From Gemmataceae bacterium (lineage in GTDB: Bacteria > Planctomycetota > Planctomycetia > Gemmatales > Gemmataceae), in contig JADLBT010000484.1 in the NCBI GenBank assembly GCA_020847555.1, positions 1-35,640 of the forward strand: a stretch of 35,640 nt of DNA, in the 5' to 3' direction. A program made the translations under genes and the position numbers. The notes beneath the pieces are model-generated. The model was not told where the DNA came from. It was given only the letters and a program-made list of their open reading frames with translations, and made no database searches. The stretch's first letter is position 1, and every line of letters begins with the position of its first letter. Positions 8,628 to 17,336 of the stretch are shown in pieces.

Positions 8628-10316
8628 ATGAGCACGCCCCAGGTTCCCGCTCCGCCCCCGACTGCCGTTGCCGAGGAAGTGCTGCTCCGCGCCTGCCTGC
8701 TGGTCCGCCGCTGGTCCGCGGGCGGCACCCCGGAGGACGACTGCACCGCCGCGATTCGCTGGCTGGAGGACGAGCGCGCGGCCGTGGCGCCCGGCCTGGT
8801 GGAGAGGCTGGTGAGCGAGTGCCAGGTCTACCGCCGCGACCTGTGGCTGCAGTACGTCACCGACCCGGCGACGCGCTGGGCGTGGTGGACCGGCGGCGAG
8901 CTGGAGCGGCCGGTCTACGAGGTGCTCCAACCACCGGGCGCGGACGCGAACAAGCTGCGGCTGCGCCGTCCGGCGGCCCTCGGCCCCGTGGAAGTACTCG
9001 ACTTCCTCACGGCGCTGGCCGCGGCCGAGGAAAGGGGGAAACTGGACGGCAAGGCCGCGGCGCTCCGCGGGGTGGCGACTGACCTGCTCTGGGAGGCGGT
9101 TCGCGGCGCGGCTGGCGACGCTGTGGCGCGGGGCGGTCTGCTGGAGCCGTTGCGCCGATTGCGCCAGCGGCACCGCGGCGATCAACTTCGCGCCGCCGTG
9201 GTGCCGCGCCTCGCCGTCCTCGACCAGCCGCCGCCGGACGGTCTGCGCGACTGCCTGCGTCAGCTCCTCACCGCGGCCGGCGAGGTCGAGGGGTGCCTCA
9301 CCCGGGCCTGTGAGGTACGCCTGTTCCGCCAGTTGCCCGAGGTGGTGGCGCCGTTCGTGCCGCAGACGATATTCGAGTCCGCGCGCGCCGCGGTGGACGG
9401 GCTGCGAGAGGAAGTGACGGGTTCGCAGACCCTCACGCTGCGCCAGGTGTGCGCGCAGCTGGACGGCCTGGGCGAGTTCGCGCGGCTCACCCAGCCGATC
9501 CTCGCTGGTCCCGCCGCCGGCGCGCACCGCCAGTGGGCACGCCGCCTGCTGGAGAACTTCGCCCGCCTCGGGCAGGTGGCACGCTGCGCGCTCGGCGACC
9601 CGCCACCCGTTGCAAGGCCGCCGACGACCGCGAACGAACCTGCTGCGGAACCCCCGCCTGCCTCCGAGGGGGCTGTGCCCGCGCCGGTGTCTCCGCCCGG
9701 GCCGCCGCCCCAGCCCCCGGAAGACGCCGCGCTCGCCGCGCTGGCCGCGACCAGTCCCGCCGCGGAGGCGTTCCTCGCACTGGCTCTGCTGACCGAGGAA
9801 CTGCTGCGCGCGCTGCGCGGAAGCTGGTCTGAGGCGGAGGACGCCGTCAAGGGGCTGCACTATCCCGGCACCCGGTTCCGGCAGAAGGCGGCGCGGGCCG
9901 CGCGGCTCCCCGCGGACGAGCGGGACCGCCAGCTGCGAGAGGCGGCACGGCAGCTCGCCGACGAGTTCGTCAACAAGATCCGCCGGCTCGACGCCCTGTT
10001 GCCCGGGATCGGGAACGCCGCGCTGCCGCCGAAGGCTCCGGCCCACGTCTCCGCGCAGCACCGCGAGCAGCTCAGGGCGGTGCGCGGCCGGGTCTTCCAG
10101 ATCATGCGAGACCACGGCGGCTACGAGGAGTACCCGGTGGCGGTCGGCGACTCGGTCCGCAAGCATGGTCCGGTGCTCGACGACGTTGTCTACGTGGCCA
10201 ACTCGCGCTTGCGCCCAGATGAGATCGTTAATGTCCTCGAACCTGGATACGTGCGCCGACGCGAGGACGGACGGGCGGAACTGATCCGCTCGCCGAAGGT
10301 GGTGGTGGCCCGCTGA
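8628..10316 (+). CDS. GrpE-like C-terminal domain protein, putative partner of the Hsp70-like protein
   Basis: A protein of 562 residues. The last 115 residues resemble GrpE: a helical stretch with NKIRRLDALLPGI (about 449-461), then VAVGDSVRKHGPVLDDV, and the signature-like end DEIVNVLEPGY (P539 G540 Y541) and SPKVVVAR. In GrpE the corresponding pattern is a Gly-Tyr turn followed by a final hydrophobic strand, in the beta wing that opens the Hsp70 nucleotide cleft. The N-terminal 320 residues are helical, charged and unrecognised; a proline-rich linker covers about 324-365. GrpE is normally about 200 residues, so most of this protein is additional. The ATG at 8628 is preferred to an in-frame GTG 12 nt upstream. 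Position directly after the Hsp70-like gene supports the exchange-factor role. The GrpE similarity was judged by eye, so certainty is moderate. Confidence 0.68.
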   Translation: MSTPQVPAPPPTAVAEEVLLRACLLVRRWSAGGTPEDDCTAAIRWLEDERAAVAPGLVERLVSECQVYRRDLWLQYVTDPATRWAWWTGGELERPVYEVLQPPGADANKLRLRRPAALGPVEVLDFLTALAAAEERGKLDGKAAALRGVATDLLWEAVRGAAGDAVARGGLLEPLRRLRQRHRGDQLRAAVVPRLAVLDQPPPDGLRDCLRQLLTAAGEVEGCLTRACEVRLFRQLPEVVAPFVPQTIFESARAAVDGLREEVTGSQTLTLRQVCAQLDGLGEFARLTQPILAGPAAGAHRQWARRLLENFARLGQVARCALGDPPPVARPPTTANEPAAEPPPASEGAVPAPVSPPGPPPQPPEDAALAALAATSPAAEAFLALALLTEELLRALRGSWSEAEDAVKGLHYPGTRFRQKAARAARLPADERDRQLREAARQLADEFVNKIRRLDALLPGIGNAALPPKAPAHVSAQHREQLRAVRGRVFQIMRDHGGYEEYPVAVGDSVRKHGPVLDDVVYVANSRLRPDEIVNVLEPGYVRRREDGRAELIRSPKVVVAR

Positions 10317-10322
10317 GGGGAC

Positions 10323-10330
10323 AAAGGAGG
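10323..10330 (+). promoter_or_regulatory. Strong Shine-Dalgarno-like sequence without a usual start codon
   Basis: AAAGGAGG is the best ribosome-binding-site match in this junction, yet no ATG, GTG or TTG stands at the normal distance. The codon seven bases downstream is ATC (10338), in frame with the following gene, and a hairpin repeat begins at 10332. The site may have lost its start codon when the repeat arrived, or it may use a rare start. Confidence 0.4.
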
Positions 10331-10331
10331 A

Positions 10332-10379
10332 AGGACGATCGAGACCCACGGACGGCGACTCGTGGGCTTTGATCGTCCT
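10332..10379. repeat. Hairpin, probable diverged family A repeat
   Basis: AGGACGATC (10332-10340) pairs perfectly with GATCGTCCT (10371-10379), and inside it CCCACG pairs with CGTGGG, giving 18-nt arms with three mismatches. The core matches the CCCACGGG...CCCGTGGG family, but the outer arms are unlike other copies. It sits between the GrpE-like gene and the zinc-ribbon/Ig-like gene. Confidence 0.7.
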
Positions 10380-10412
10380 CAGTACCGTGCCGGCGAGCGA
10401 ACGGGGACCGAC

Positions 10413-12443
10413 GTGCCGCGCTACTGCTTCTGTGCCCCCGATCAGCCCCCCTGGCCGGCGCGCCCGGACGACCGCTACTGCGCCCTGTGCGGACGCGAGT
10501 TGCTGGCCGTCGTCCCGCACACCCCTCTCCTGGGCGCGGGCTCTCCGCCCCTCGTCGTCGCCTACCTCCACGCCAGCGAGAGCTTCTGCGCCGGCACCTT
10601 CACTCTGGATCTGACCGGCCTGGTCGGCGCCGCTCCCGGCGTTCACTGGGAGCCGCTGCCGGGTCCGACCCTCGACCTGCTCGACCACCGCCTCGTTTCG
10701 CCGACCGCCCTGGAACTGTCTCTCTGGTCCGACGCCACGCCGGAGCCGAACGCGGGCTGCGCCCTGCTCACCGTGACGCTGCACGGGCGACGGTTCCCGT
10801 TCGAGGTCCGGGCGTATGTCGTGACCGAGCCGCGCTGCCGGACGCGCCTGAGCCTGGGCGGCAAGGACGAACCGTCCGGGTCGCTGCTGGTCATCGGGCG
10901 CGACCTCGGGCGGACGACGACATACCTGGAGTTCGAGCCGGGGCCTGGCGTCCCGGCGGCCTGGGGGGAGATCCACTGCGATCACCCGGCCGTCGCCGTT
11001 ACCCCGCTCTATCCGCGCAAGGCGCAGGCGCCCGCCCTGGCCGAGGTGCGCTGGGATCCGGCGTGGCTGCGGGCCGACGGCGAGGTCGAGGAGATCCTCT
11101 TCCGGGTGCGCCCGCGCGCGCTGCCGGAAACCGTCTTCCGCCAGCGCGTCTGCCGGCGGCTGCGGCGGCCCCTGCGCTTTCAGCCCGCCGTCCTTGCCAT
11201 TGACAGCCTTGCCGAGGACGCCCCGGAAACCCGCCTGGTCCGGCTGACCAACGAGGACACGCGCCCCGTGGTCATCCGCGAGGCCGTTCCGCAGGTGCCC
11301 TGGATCCCCGGCGTCGAACTCTCCCCCGCGACCCCGCTGCGATTGCTGCCGGGGGAGAGCGCGACGCTCCTGCTCAGCCTGCACTTCCAGGAACGCACCC
11401 ATGTCCCGCCGCCTTACGAGGGGACCATCGGGCTGGCACTCGCGGGGCGTGCCGGCCTCACCTACCCGGTCCGGGTCGAGGCCGTGCGTCCGCCGCAGCG
11501 GCTCGCCGGCCCGCTGCTGATCGACCCGGGGCCGCCGCGCGTCGTCCTGGCGAACTGGGAGGCCAGCTGCCGGCGCGTGGCCTACCTTCCGTCGTCGGGC
11601 GACGGTGGGATCGCCCCCGAGGATCTCGGCCTGTCCCGCCGGGACTACGCCGAGGCGGTCTACGGCGTGCGTCCGGCGGCCCCGGTGCTGCGCTTCCTCG
11701 TCGCCGCCGCGCGGACGCGCTGCCGGCTGCGCGATCGTCTGGAGGTCGGCGCGGTGCGCCTGTGCCGCCAACCGTGGGTGCCGGTCGATTTCGCCGCCGA
11801 CGGGGTGGAGGTGAGCGACCCACACGGGCACGCGCCTGCGGGGACGCGCGTCGTTCGGTTCGACGTGTGGAACAGCTACCTGTGCGCGGGACCGGGGTCC
11901 GAACCCGTCCCGCTGCTGCTGCCGGGCGAGGCGGCGCCGGCGCCGGGGTCCGGCGCGCTGCGCTGGCTTGGGCAGCGCTATGCCGAGGCACTCCGGACGC
12001 GGCGGCGGGCGGTGCCGGTCGAGATTGAGGCCGCCGCCCGGGGCGCTGACCTGCCCCCCCACGCCCTGTGGATGCGCCTGGCGTGCGAGGCGCTGGCCCT
12101 CGATTATCGGTGGGGGCCGGCCTACGCCTGGCGGCGCCTCCTCTGCGCGTGGCGGGCGGAGATGCCGGACCTCGGCCCACCCCCGTTCACCCCGGTCGTG
12201 GCCCACCTTCACCTGACCATCTGCGCCGCCGACTACGCGCGGCAGGTCGGCGCGGCCCTGCTCCGGCAGGGACTGGCGGAAGCGGCCGGCGGGGTGGCGA
12301 TCGTCGGCCCGCTTTTGCATGGGCGCCTTTTCGCCGACGTGCTAAGATCCATGCTCGGCTCGGGCGGGCTGGGCGCGGCGTGCGTCGCCGCCTCCTGGGC
12401 CGAGTGGTTCGCGCCGCCCGCGGCCGCCACGGAATCCGCCTGA
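10413..12443 (+). CDS. Zinc-ribbon protein with Ig-like beta region, unknown function
   Basis: A protein of 676 residues. The N-terminus has CFC (C5, C7) and CALCG (C23, C26), a probable zinc ribbon closely resembling that of the Hsp70-like protein two genes upstream (DDRYCALCGREL here, DDQHCALCGLRI there). Residues about 230-365 alternate hydrophobic residues in the manner of Ig-like or ASPM-SPD-2-Hydin-type beta sandwiches (LVRLTNEDTRPVVI; LRLLPGESATLLLSLHF). The C-terminal 300 residues contain helical, arginine-rich stretches and an Ala/Gly-rich end that I do not recognise. No signal peptide is seen, so it is probably cytoplasmic. The GTG at 10413, preceded by GGGGA, is taken as start, because the in-frame sequence upstream lies in a hairpin repeat. 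Given its position it is probably an adaptor within the tubulin/Hsp70/VWA cassette; that is inference. Confidence 0.75.
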   Translation: MPRYCFCAPDQPPWPARPDDRYCALCGRELLAVVPHTPLLGAGSPPLVVAYLHASESFCAGTFTLDLTGLVGAAPGVHWEPLPGPTLDLLDHRLVSPTALELSLWSDATPEPNAGCALLTVTLHGRRFPFEVRAYVVTEPRCRTRLSLGGKDEPSGSLLVIGRDLGRTTTYLEFEPGPGVPAAWGEIHCDHPAVAVTPLYPRKAQAPALAEVRWDPAWLRADGEVEEILFRVRPRALPETVFRQRVCRRLRRPLRFQPAVLAIDSLAEDAPETRLVRLTNEDTRPVVIREAVPQVPWIPGVELSPATPLRLLPGESATLLLSLHFQERTHVPPPYEGTIGLALAGRAGLTYPVRVEAVRPPQRLAGPLLIDPGPPRVVLANWEASCRRVAYLPSSGDGGIAPEDLGLSRRDYAEAVYGVRPAAPVLRFLVAAARTRCRLRDRLEVGAVRLCRQPWVPVDFAADGVEVSDPHGHAPAGTRVVRFDVWNSYLCAGPGSEPVPLLLPGEAAPAPGSGALRWLGQRYAEALRTRRRAVPVEIEAAARGADLPPHALWMRLACEALALDYRWGPAYAWRRLLCAWRAEMPDLGPPPFTPVVAHLHLTICAADYARQVGAALLRQGLAEAAGGVAIVGPLLHGRLFADVLRSMLGSGGLGAACVAASWAEWFAPPAAATESA

Positions 12444-12516
12444 CGGCAGCACACCCCGCGCCGCTTTCACTCCCCATCCGCCGGCGCCGCAGGTCGAGCG
12501 CCCCGACGAGGCTCCC

Positions 12517-15500
12517 ATGACGCGCATCTGCTTCTGTTTGTCCGGGCTGCTGGCGACGCTCGTCACCCTGGCAGGTTCCGCGTCCGCCCAGCAGCAGCCG
12601 GGGCCGAAGGACGAGCCCGACCGGCCGCACGACCTGATCCTGGCAGTGGACGTTTCGCGCAGCATGCTCGGCACGTACCGCAACGGCACCCTCCCGGCCA
12701 ACGACCCGGAGGGCATCCGCTGGGACGGCATTCAGTTCCTCATCGACGTGGCCCGCGACCACGACCGCATCGCCCTGGTCCTGTTCCGCGCCGAGAACGA
12801 GGTGCTCACACGTTTCATCGACGCGAAGACCGGGTTCGTCACCCTCGGCCGGCGGTACGACTGGGACGGCCAGCCGCGGACCGGGCGGGAACTCCTCAAG
12901 GAGCTGGTTGCGGAGGTCCAGCGGCGCGAGGCGAAGCTCGTCGCCCGTATCCGGGAGCGCGAGGCCCGCAAGGAAGTCATCACCGACGCGGACTACCGCG
13001 ATTACACCCTCGATTTGTTCGCCAGGCACCCGCGCGGCAAGAAGATCACCCTCGCCCACGGCACGGCATCGCTGCTGGCGCTCGAGCGGATCCGCAAGAC
13101 GCTCTTGCCGGAAGCCGGCAAGGACGGAGCCCGCGCGTGGACGATGCTGTTCACCGACGGCGAGGAGGAGGCGTGCGCCGAGGGATGGGGCACGCAGTAC
13201 GCGACGAAGGACTACGCCTACATCGACCAGCGCAAACCGCTCCGGGGTGAGCAGCTCGAGGCCTGGGTCGGCGAGCGGTGGGGTAAGCCGTTCCGCGACC
13301 GCGGGGTGCCGATCATCGCGTTCGGCCTCGGCAAGAGCTGCGACCGTCCGCTGCTGCGCAGCCTCGCCCGCACCTCGACCGCGGCCGAGCGCCAGCGCTA
13401 CGGCGCCAGCTACGAGCCGGAGACGAACCTCGACCTGCTGAAGGATCTGCAACACCTGCTGTGGGAGCTGCGCGAGGCGTGGCGGCTGGAGGTGCCGCGG
13501 CGGGTGCCGGCCCCGGGGCGGGAGATCTTCAGCGTGCCGGGGGTCGGGCTGTGGGACGACCTCGGCGTCCTGGTCTACCGCGAGCCGGTCGGACCGCGGC
13601 CGCGCGCCCTCGCCCCGGACCCTGCCCACATGAAACCGCCGTGGATCGGGACCGCGGAACTCGCCGCCCTGAAGCCGCGCGTCGGCCGTTCGCACTGGTA
13701 CTACGCCCTCTCGCGGGAGACGCTGACCGGCCTCGGCGCTCCGCGCGGCAGCCTGGAACTGAGCGTCGTCCGTCCGGCCGCGCAGCACGACGACTACGTC
13801 ACGCGCTGCATCGCGGCCATGCGCGCAGGGGTGGCGTTCCGGTACACCGGCCCCGGCCCGGACGAGCGCCCGCTTTACACGCCGCGCGACCTGATCCCGT
13901 TCGAGGTGGAGTTCACGCCGCCGCCGCTACCCGCCGGCGCCAGCCCGTTCCAGGCCGAGGATTTCAAGGTCGAGGTGACGGTCACCCCGGTCGGCGGCCG
14001 GCCCGAGACGTTCGAGCTGGAGTTGCAGCCGGCCGGCGCGGGACCGACGCGCACCTTCCGCAACACCGGCAAGGTGCTGGACGGGACCGCCGCCTCGTCC
14101 GGCGCCAGCCCGTTCGTCGGGTCGTGTCATGTCGATGTCACTGTCACCGGGGTGCGCGGCCCGCTCGCGGGCGCCCGGCGCCGCCTGATCCGCCGCACGC
14201 TGGAGATCGGCCCTTACCCGACGCTGCGCCTGCCCGCGGCGCTGGAGCTGACCAACGCAGCCGGCTCGGGCGAGGCCGCGCTCGATCTGACGCTCGCCCA
14301 GCGCACCGCCCCGGACGGACTGCTGACCGAGACAGATGTCGCCCTCAAGGAGTTGCCGTTTTCGAGCAAGGCGGCGGTGCCGCGCGCGGCCCTCCGACTG
14401 CCGACCGGCAAGCTGGCCCTGCGCGGCAAGGGCGAGGTGCTCAGGGTCGGGTTGACGCCCGAGGCGTGGGCGCGGCTGCCGGTCGGCGTCTACAAGTACG
14501 GCGTGATCGAGGTGCGGCTGCCGTGGGAGCAGAAGCCGACGCGGGTCGGCCTGATGGTGCGCAAGGATCCCTACCCGCTCGCGGCGCAGCCGAACGTGTT
14601 CCGCCTCGACATGGCGGCCCGGAGCCGGGGCAAGCCCGCGACAAAGGAGGGCGCCGGTCCTTCGCGCCGGATCGAGGTGGAGGTCGAGCTGAAAACGCCG
14701 CTGGCGACGGCCGAGCCGATCTGGCTCAGCGCCGCCCGCACGGAGATCTGGCAGGCGGACGCGGCCGAGTGGAAGGCCCGCAAGGAGCCGGACCGGGTGG
14801 ACTTCACGCAGGTCGAGGACGCGAGCGGTCGGCGGCTGAAGGAAGACGCGGGGACGCCCGCGACCATCCCCTTCCGTGTCGCGGGGCTCGGTCCGGATCA
14901 CGCGAAGCCGGCCCTCGGCGCGGGCGGGCGGCAGAAGGCGCTCCTGGCGCTGACGCTGGCCCCGCTGGCGGCGCTGCCGGGCGGCGGGTTCGAGCGCGTC
15001 TTCTACCTGGTCGGGCCGGGCGCCGTGCCGACGCCGGTGACGATCCGGGTGGTGGTGAACGCGGTCAGTCTGCACGACCGGACTGGCGAGCCGCTCGACC
15101 AGCTGTTCCTGCTCGGCCTGGCCGGTTCCCAGGTCCGGCACACCCTCACCTTCACCGCCAACCGGCCGGGCGCCCAGGTCAAGCAGGTGCGCGTCAAGCC
15201 GGGGTACGAACCGCTGCGCAACGTCTCCCTCAGGGGCTGGGACCGGCTTCCGCTCGCGGCGCACCTGGTCGTGGGGCGCCGCGACCAGGCGATGGTGGAT
15301 CTCGGGTCGGTGCCGTGGTGCGTGCAGCCGGGCAAGTACCGGACGGAGGTGACCTTCCTGGTGGACTACGCCGACGGTGGCGAGGACCGCTCGCTGGAGG
15401 TGGCGTTGCCCGTCTACACCGAGGTGCTGCACAAGGGGGTGCGCTTCCAGCACGGCGACCACGAACTCCACGGCCCGCTGCGGCTCCGCTTCCCGGCGGA

Positions 15501-17286
15501 CAAATGCGCCGCGTTCGCCGAGGCGCCGTTCCAGCTGCTGACCGACGCCCGCGAGATCCCGGTGCGCTGGCGAGCCAGGCGGGTGGCGGCCAAGGGCGGC
15601 GCAGGCAAGCTGCTCGGCGCGAACGAGGGCGAGCTGGATCTGCTGTTCGGCGGCGCGTCGGTACTGACGCGCGGCGGGCCGAGCGATCCGCTCAACCGCG
15701 ACAACCTGGTGTCGCTGACGGTGCGGCTGGCGCGGCGCGGGCTCGCTCCGGGCGTGTATCGCGCCGCGCTGGAGTTCCACTCGTTCGAGCACGACCCGAA
15801 GCTGCCGCTGGACAAGGCCGAGCCGGCCGGCGTGGCGGACACGCTGGCGATCGAGGCGGTCGTTCCGGGCCGCCAACTCGACGCGGTCAGAGCCGGCCCG
15901 AGCCCGTACCTGGGCGAGAAGGGCAAGGTCCACGCGACGCTGACCTGCCACGACTGCGACCCCGGGCCGGGCGAACTGCGAGCGCTCGACGGCGCCGGGA
16001 ACCCGACCGGCCCGCCGCTGCCGGTGGGCCAGGCGGAGCGGGTCGAGTCCGACCCGGCCGTGCCCGGCGTGAGGTACTACCACTACGCGATCGAAGTCGA
16101 ACCGGCGAAGGTCGGCAAGAACGGGTATCAGCTCTCCTGGCCGGGGCTGTGCCCGGGCGACCCGGCCCAGGCCCGCGCGGTGACGGTCGAGGCGTTCGGC
16201 GTGATCGAGGTCAAGCATGACGTGGTGTCCGTCGGCGAGGAGGTACTGATTCACGCCCGCATTGACCCCGCGAAGGCGCCCGAGGGCGGCTCGCTCGTGC
16301 TGCACGTGCTCGACACGGCCGACCGCGCGGCCGGGCCGGTGGAGGTGACCCTGCACGACGACGGCAAGACCGAGAGCGGCGACGAGCGGGCCGGAGACGG
16401 TGTCTGCACGGTACGGCACCGCTTCGCGGGGGCTGGCGTCTACGAGATCGTTTACCCCGAGGCGGGCGGGCCGGGGCCGCTCCGGCCGCGCACGGTGCGC
16501 GCCGATTACGAGCTGCAACCGCCGGACCGGCTTGGGATCCTGGAGTACGGCAGCGGCGACCGGCTGCGCTGGCTCGGCATCCGCGAGGATCTGTCCGACC
16601 CGTCGGCCGCGCGGCTGACGAATCGGCGATCGGAGCGGCTGCGCTGGAAAGCGCGGCTGCGCTTCCCCAAAGGCGGCGCCGAGGCGAGCCAGGTCACCGA
16701 ACGCAACATCGACACCCTGCCCGCCGCGCTCCAGCCCGATCCGCGCCACCACCTCGACGCGCGGCTCATCGCGGAAGGGGCTGGCAACGAGGCGGGCAAG
16801 GAGTGGAGCGCCGGCGGGGTGCTGGTACGCGACCAGACGCAGGAACTGGGCTTCGAGGTGAAGCTGCCGCAGCCGGCCCTCGACGAGGTGTACGGTGACA
16901 GCGCGGCGGGGGCATCGCACCCGACCCTCGGCAAGACGAGCGCGGTACTGCTGGAGGTCGAGCTGGAGTGGCTGGACAACAACGAGCAGGTGGTGGCGCG
17001 GCGGACGATGCGCATGCCGGTCGCGGTCGCGACGCGCCACTGGGCGATGAACCCGAAGCCGTGGATCCTGGGCGGGCTCGGTGTGGTGGGGTTGGTCGTG
17101 GCGGCGCGCCTGTTGCTGCGGATGAGGCGCCGGAGTCCGAAACTTGAACCGGCGACCGCTGCGGCGCCCGAGATGCTTCCCGCCGGTCCGCAGGCAGCGC
17201 CTCGGCCCGAACCGCCGGCTCCGGCGCCGCGGAAATACACGCTGCCCTCGTCGGGCGGCGACGACCTCCCGGAGCACATGCGGTGA
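12517..17286 (+). CDS. Large secreted VWA-domain protein with C-terminal membrane anchor
   Basis: A protein of 1589 residues. A signal peptide (residues 1-24, cleavage after SASA) leads into a VWA domain (about 38-330). Its metal-binding MIDAS motif is intact (DVSRS, D45/S47/S49), with TDGEE at 213-217 as the later acidic element. The long middle is beta-rich, with repeated sandwich-like modules. Residues about 1236-1320 resemble the choice-of-anchor X type module (VVSVGEEVLIHARI ... VTLHDDGKTESGDE). A single TM helix (about 1515-1537) is followed by RMRRR and a 50-residue proline-rich cytoplasmic tail, so most of the protein faces the periplasm. The ATG follows GAGGCTCCC, 73 nt after the previous gene. 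As last gene of the cassette it is the obvious envelope partner for the cytoplasmic tubulin-like and Hsp70-like proteins; ligand and binding partners are unknown. Confidence 0.88.
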   Translation: MTRICFCLSGLLATLVTLAGSASAQQQPGPKDEPDRPHDLILAVDVSRSMLGTYRNGTLPANDPEGIRWDGIQFLIDVARDHDRIALVLFRAENEVLTRFIDAKTGFVTLGRRYDWDGQPRTGRELLKELVAEVQRREAKLVARIREREARKEVITDADYRDYTLDLFARHPRGKKITLAHGTASLLALERIRKTLLPEAGKDGARAWTMLFTDGEEEACAEGWGTQYATKDYAYIDQRKPLRGEQLEAWVGERWGKPFRDRGVPIIAFGLGKSCDRPLLRSLARTSTAAERQRYGASYEPETNLDLLKDLQHLLWELREAWRLEVPRRVPAPGREIFSVPGVGLWDDLGVLVYREPVGPRPRALAPDPAHMKPPWIGTAELAALKPRVGRSHWYYALSRETLTGLGAPRGSLELSVVRPAAQHDDYVTRCIAAMRAGVAFRYTGPGPDERPLYTPRDLIPFEVEFTPPPLPAGASPFQAEDFKVEVTVTPVGGRPETFELELQPAGAGPTRTFRNTGKVLDGTAASSGASPFVGSCHVDVTVTGVRGPLAGARRRLIRRTLEIGPYPTLRLPAALELTNAAGSGEAALDLTLAQRTAPDGLLTETDVALKELPFSSKAAVPRAALRLPTGKLALRGKGEVLRVGLTPEAWARLPVGVYKYGVIEVRLPWEQKPTRVGLMVRKDPYPLAAQPNVFRLDMAARSRGKPATKEGAGPSRRIEVEVELKTPLATAEPIWLSAARTEIWQADAAEWKARKEPDRVDFTQVEDASGRRLKEDAGTPATIPFRVAGLGPDHAKPALGAGGRQKALLALTLAPLAALPGGGFERVFYLVGPGAVPTPVTIRVVVNAVSLHDRTGEPLDQLFLLGLAGSQVRHTLTFTANRPGAQVKQVRVKPGYEPLRNVSLRGWDRLPLAAHLVVGRRDQAMVDLGSVPWCVQPGKYRTEVTFLVDYADGGEDRSLEVALPVYTEVLHKGVRFQHGDHELHGPLRLRFPADKCAAFAEAPFQLLTDAREIPVRWRARRVAAKGGAGKLLGANEGELDLLFGGASVLTRGGPSDPLNRDNLVSLTVRLARRGLAPGVYRAALEFHSFEHDPKLPLDKAEPAGVADTLAIEAVVPGRQLDAVRAGPSPYLGEKGKVHATLTCHDCDPGPGELRALDGAGNPTGPPLPVGQAERVESDPAVPGVRYYHYAIEVEPAKVGKNGYQLSWPGLCPGDPAQARAVTVEAFGVIEVKHDVVSVGEEVLIHARIDPAKAPEGGSLVLHVLDTADRAAGPVEVTLHDDGKTESGDERAGDGVCTVRHRFAGAGVYEIVYPEAGGPGPLRPRTVRADYELQPPDRLGILEYGSGDRLRWLGIREDLSDPSAARLTNRRSERLRWKARLRFPKGGAEASQVTERNIDTLPAALQPDPRHHLDARLIAEGAGNEAGKEWSAGGVLVRDQTQELGFEVKLPQPALDEVYGDSAAGASHPTLGKTSAVLLEVELEWLDNNEQVVARRTMRMPVAVATRHWAMNPKPWILGGLGVVGLVVAARLLLRMRRRSPKLEPATAAAPEMLPAGPQAAPRPEPPAPAPRKYTLPSSGGDDLPEHMR

Positions 17287-17294
17287 GGGGGATT

Positions 17295-17329
17295 ACCAGC
17301 CGCGCGCGGGGAGACCGCACGCGGCTGGT
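17295..17329. terminator. Bidirectional terminator-like hairpin between convergent genes
   Basis: ACCAGCCGCG (17295-17304) pairs perfectly with CGCGGCTGGT (17320-17329), and the stem can be extended by GCG/CGC after one mismatch. It occupies the 50-nt space between the stop of the VWA gene and the stop of the convergent sigma-factor gene. There is no clear T tract on either side, so the terminator call rests on position and stem strength. Confidence 0.6.
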
Positions 17330-17336
17330 ACGCACT

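Noticed and set aside
8031..12320. Very long open frame on the minus strand across the GrpE-like and zinc-ribbon genes
   Set aside because: Composition is Arg/Ala/Pro/Gln-rich with no recognisable motif; it mirrors the GC-rich codon use of well-supported plus-strand genes. Similar antisense frames at 1818-5060, 5130-7946 and 13927-17277 were rejected for the same reason.
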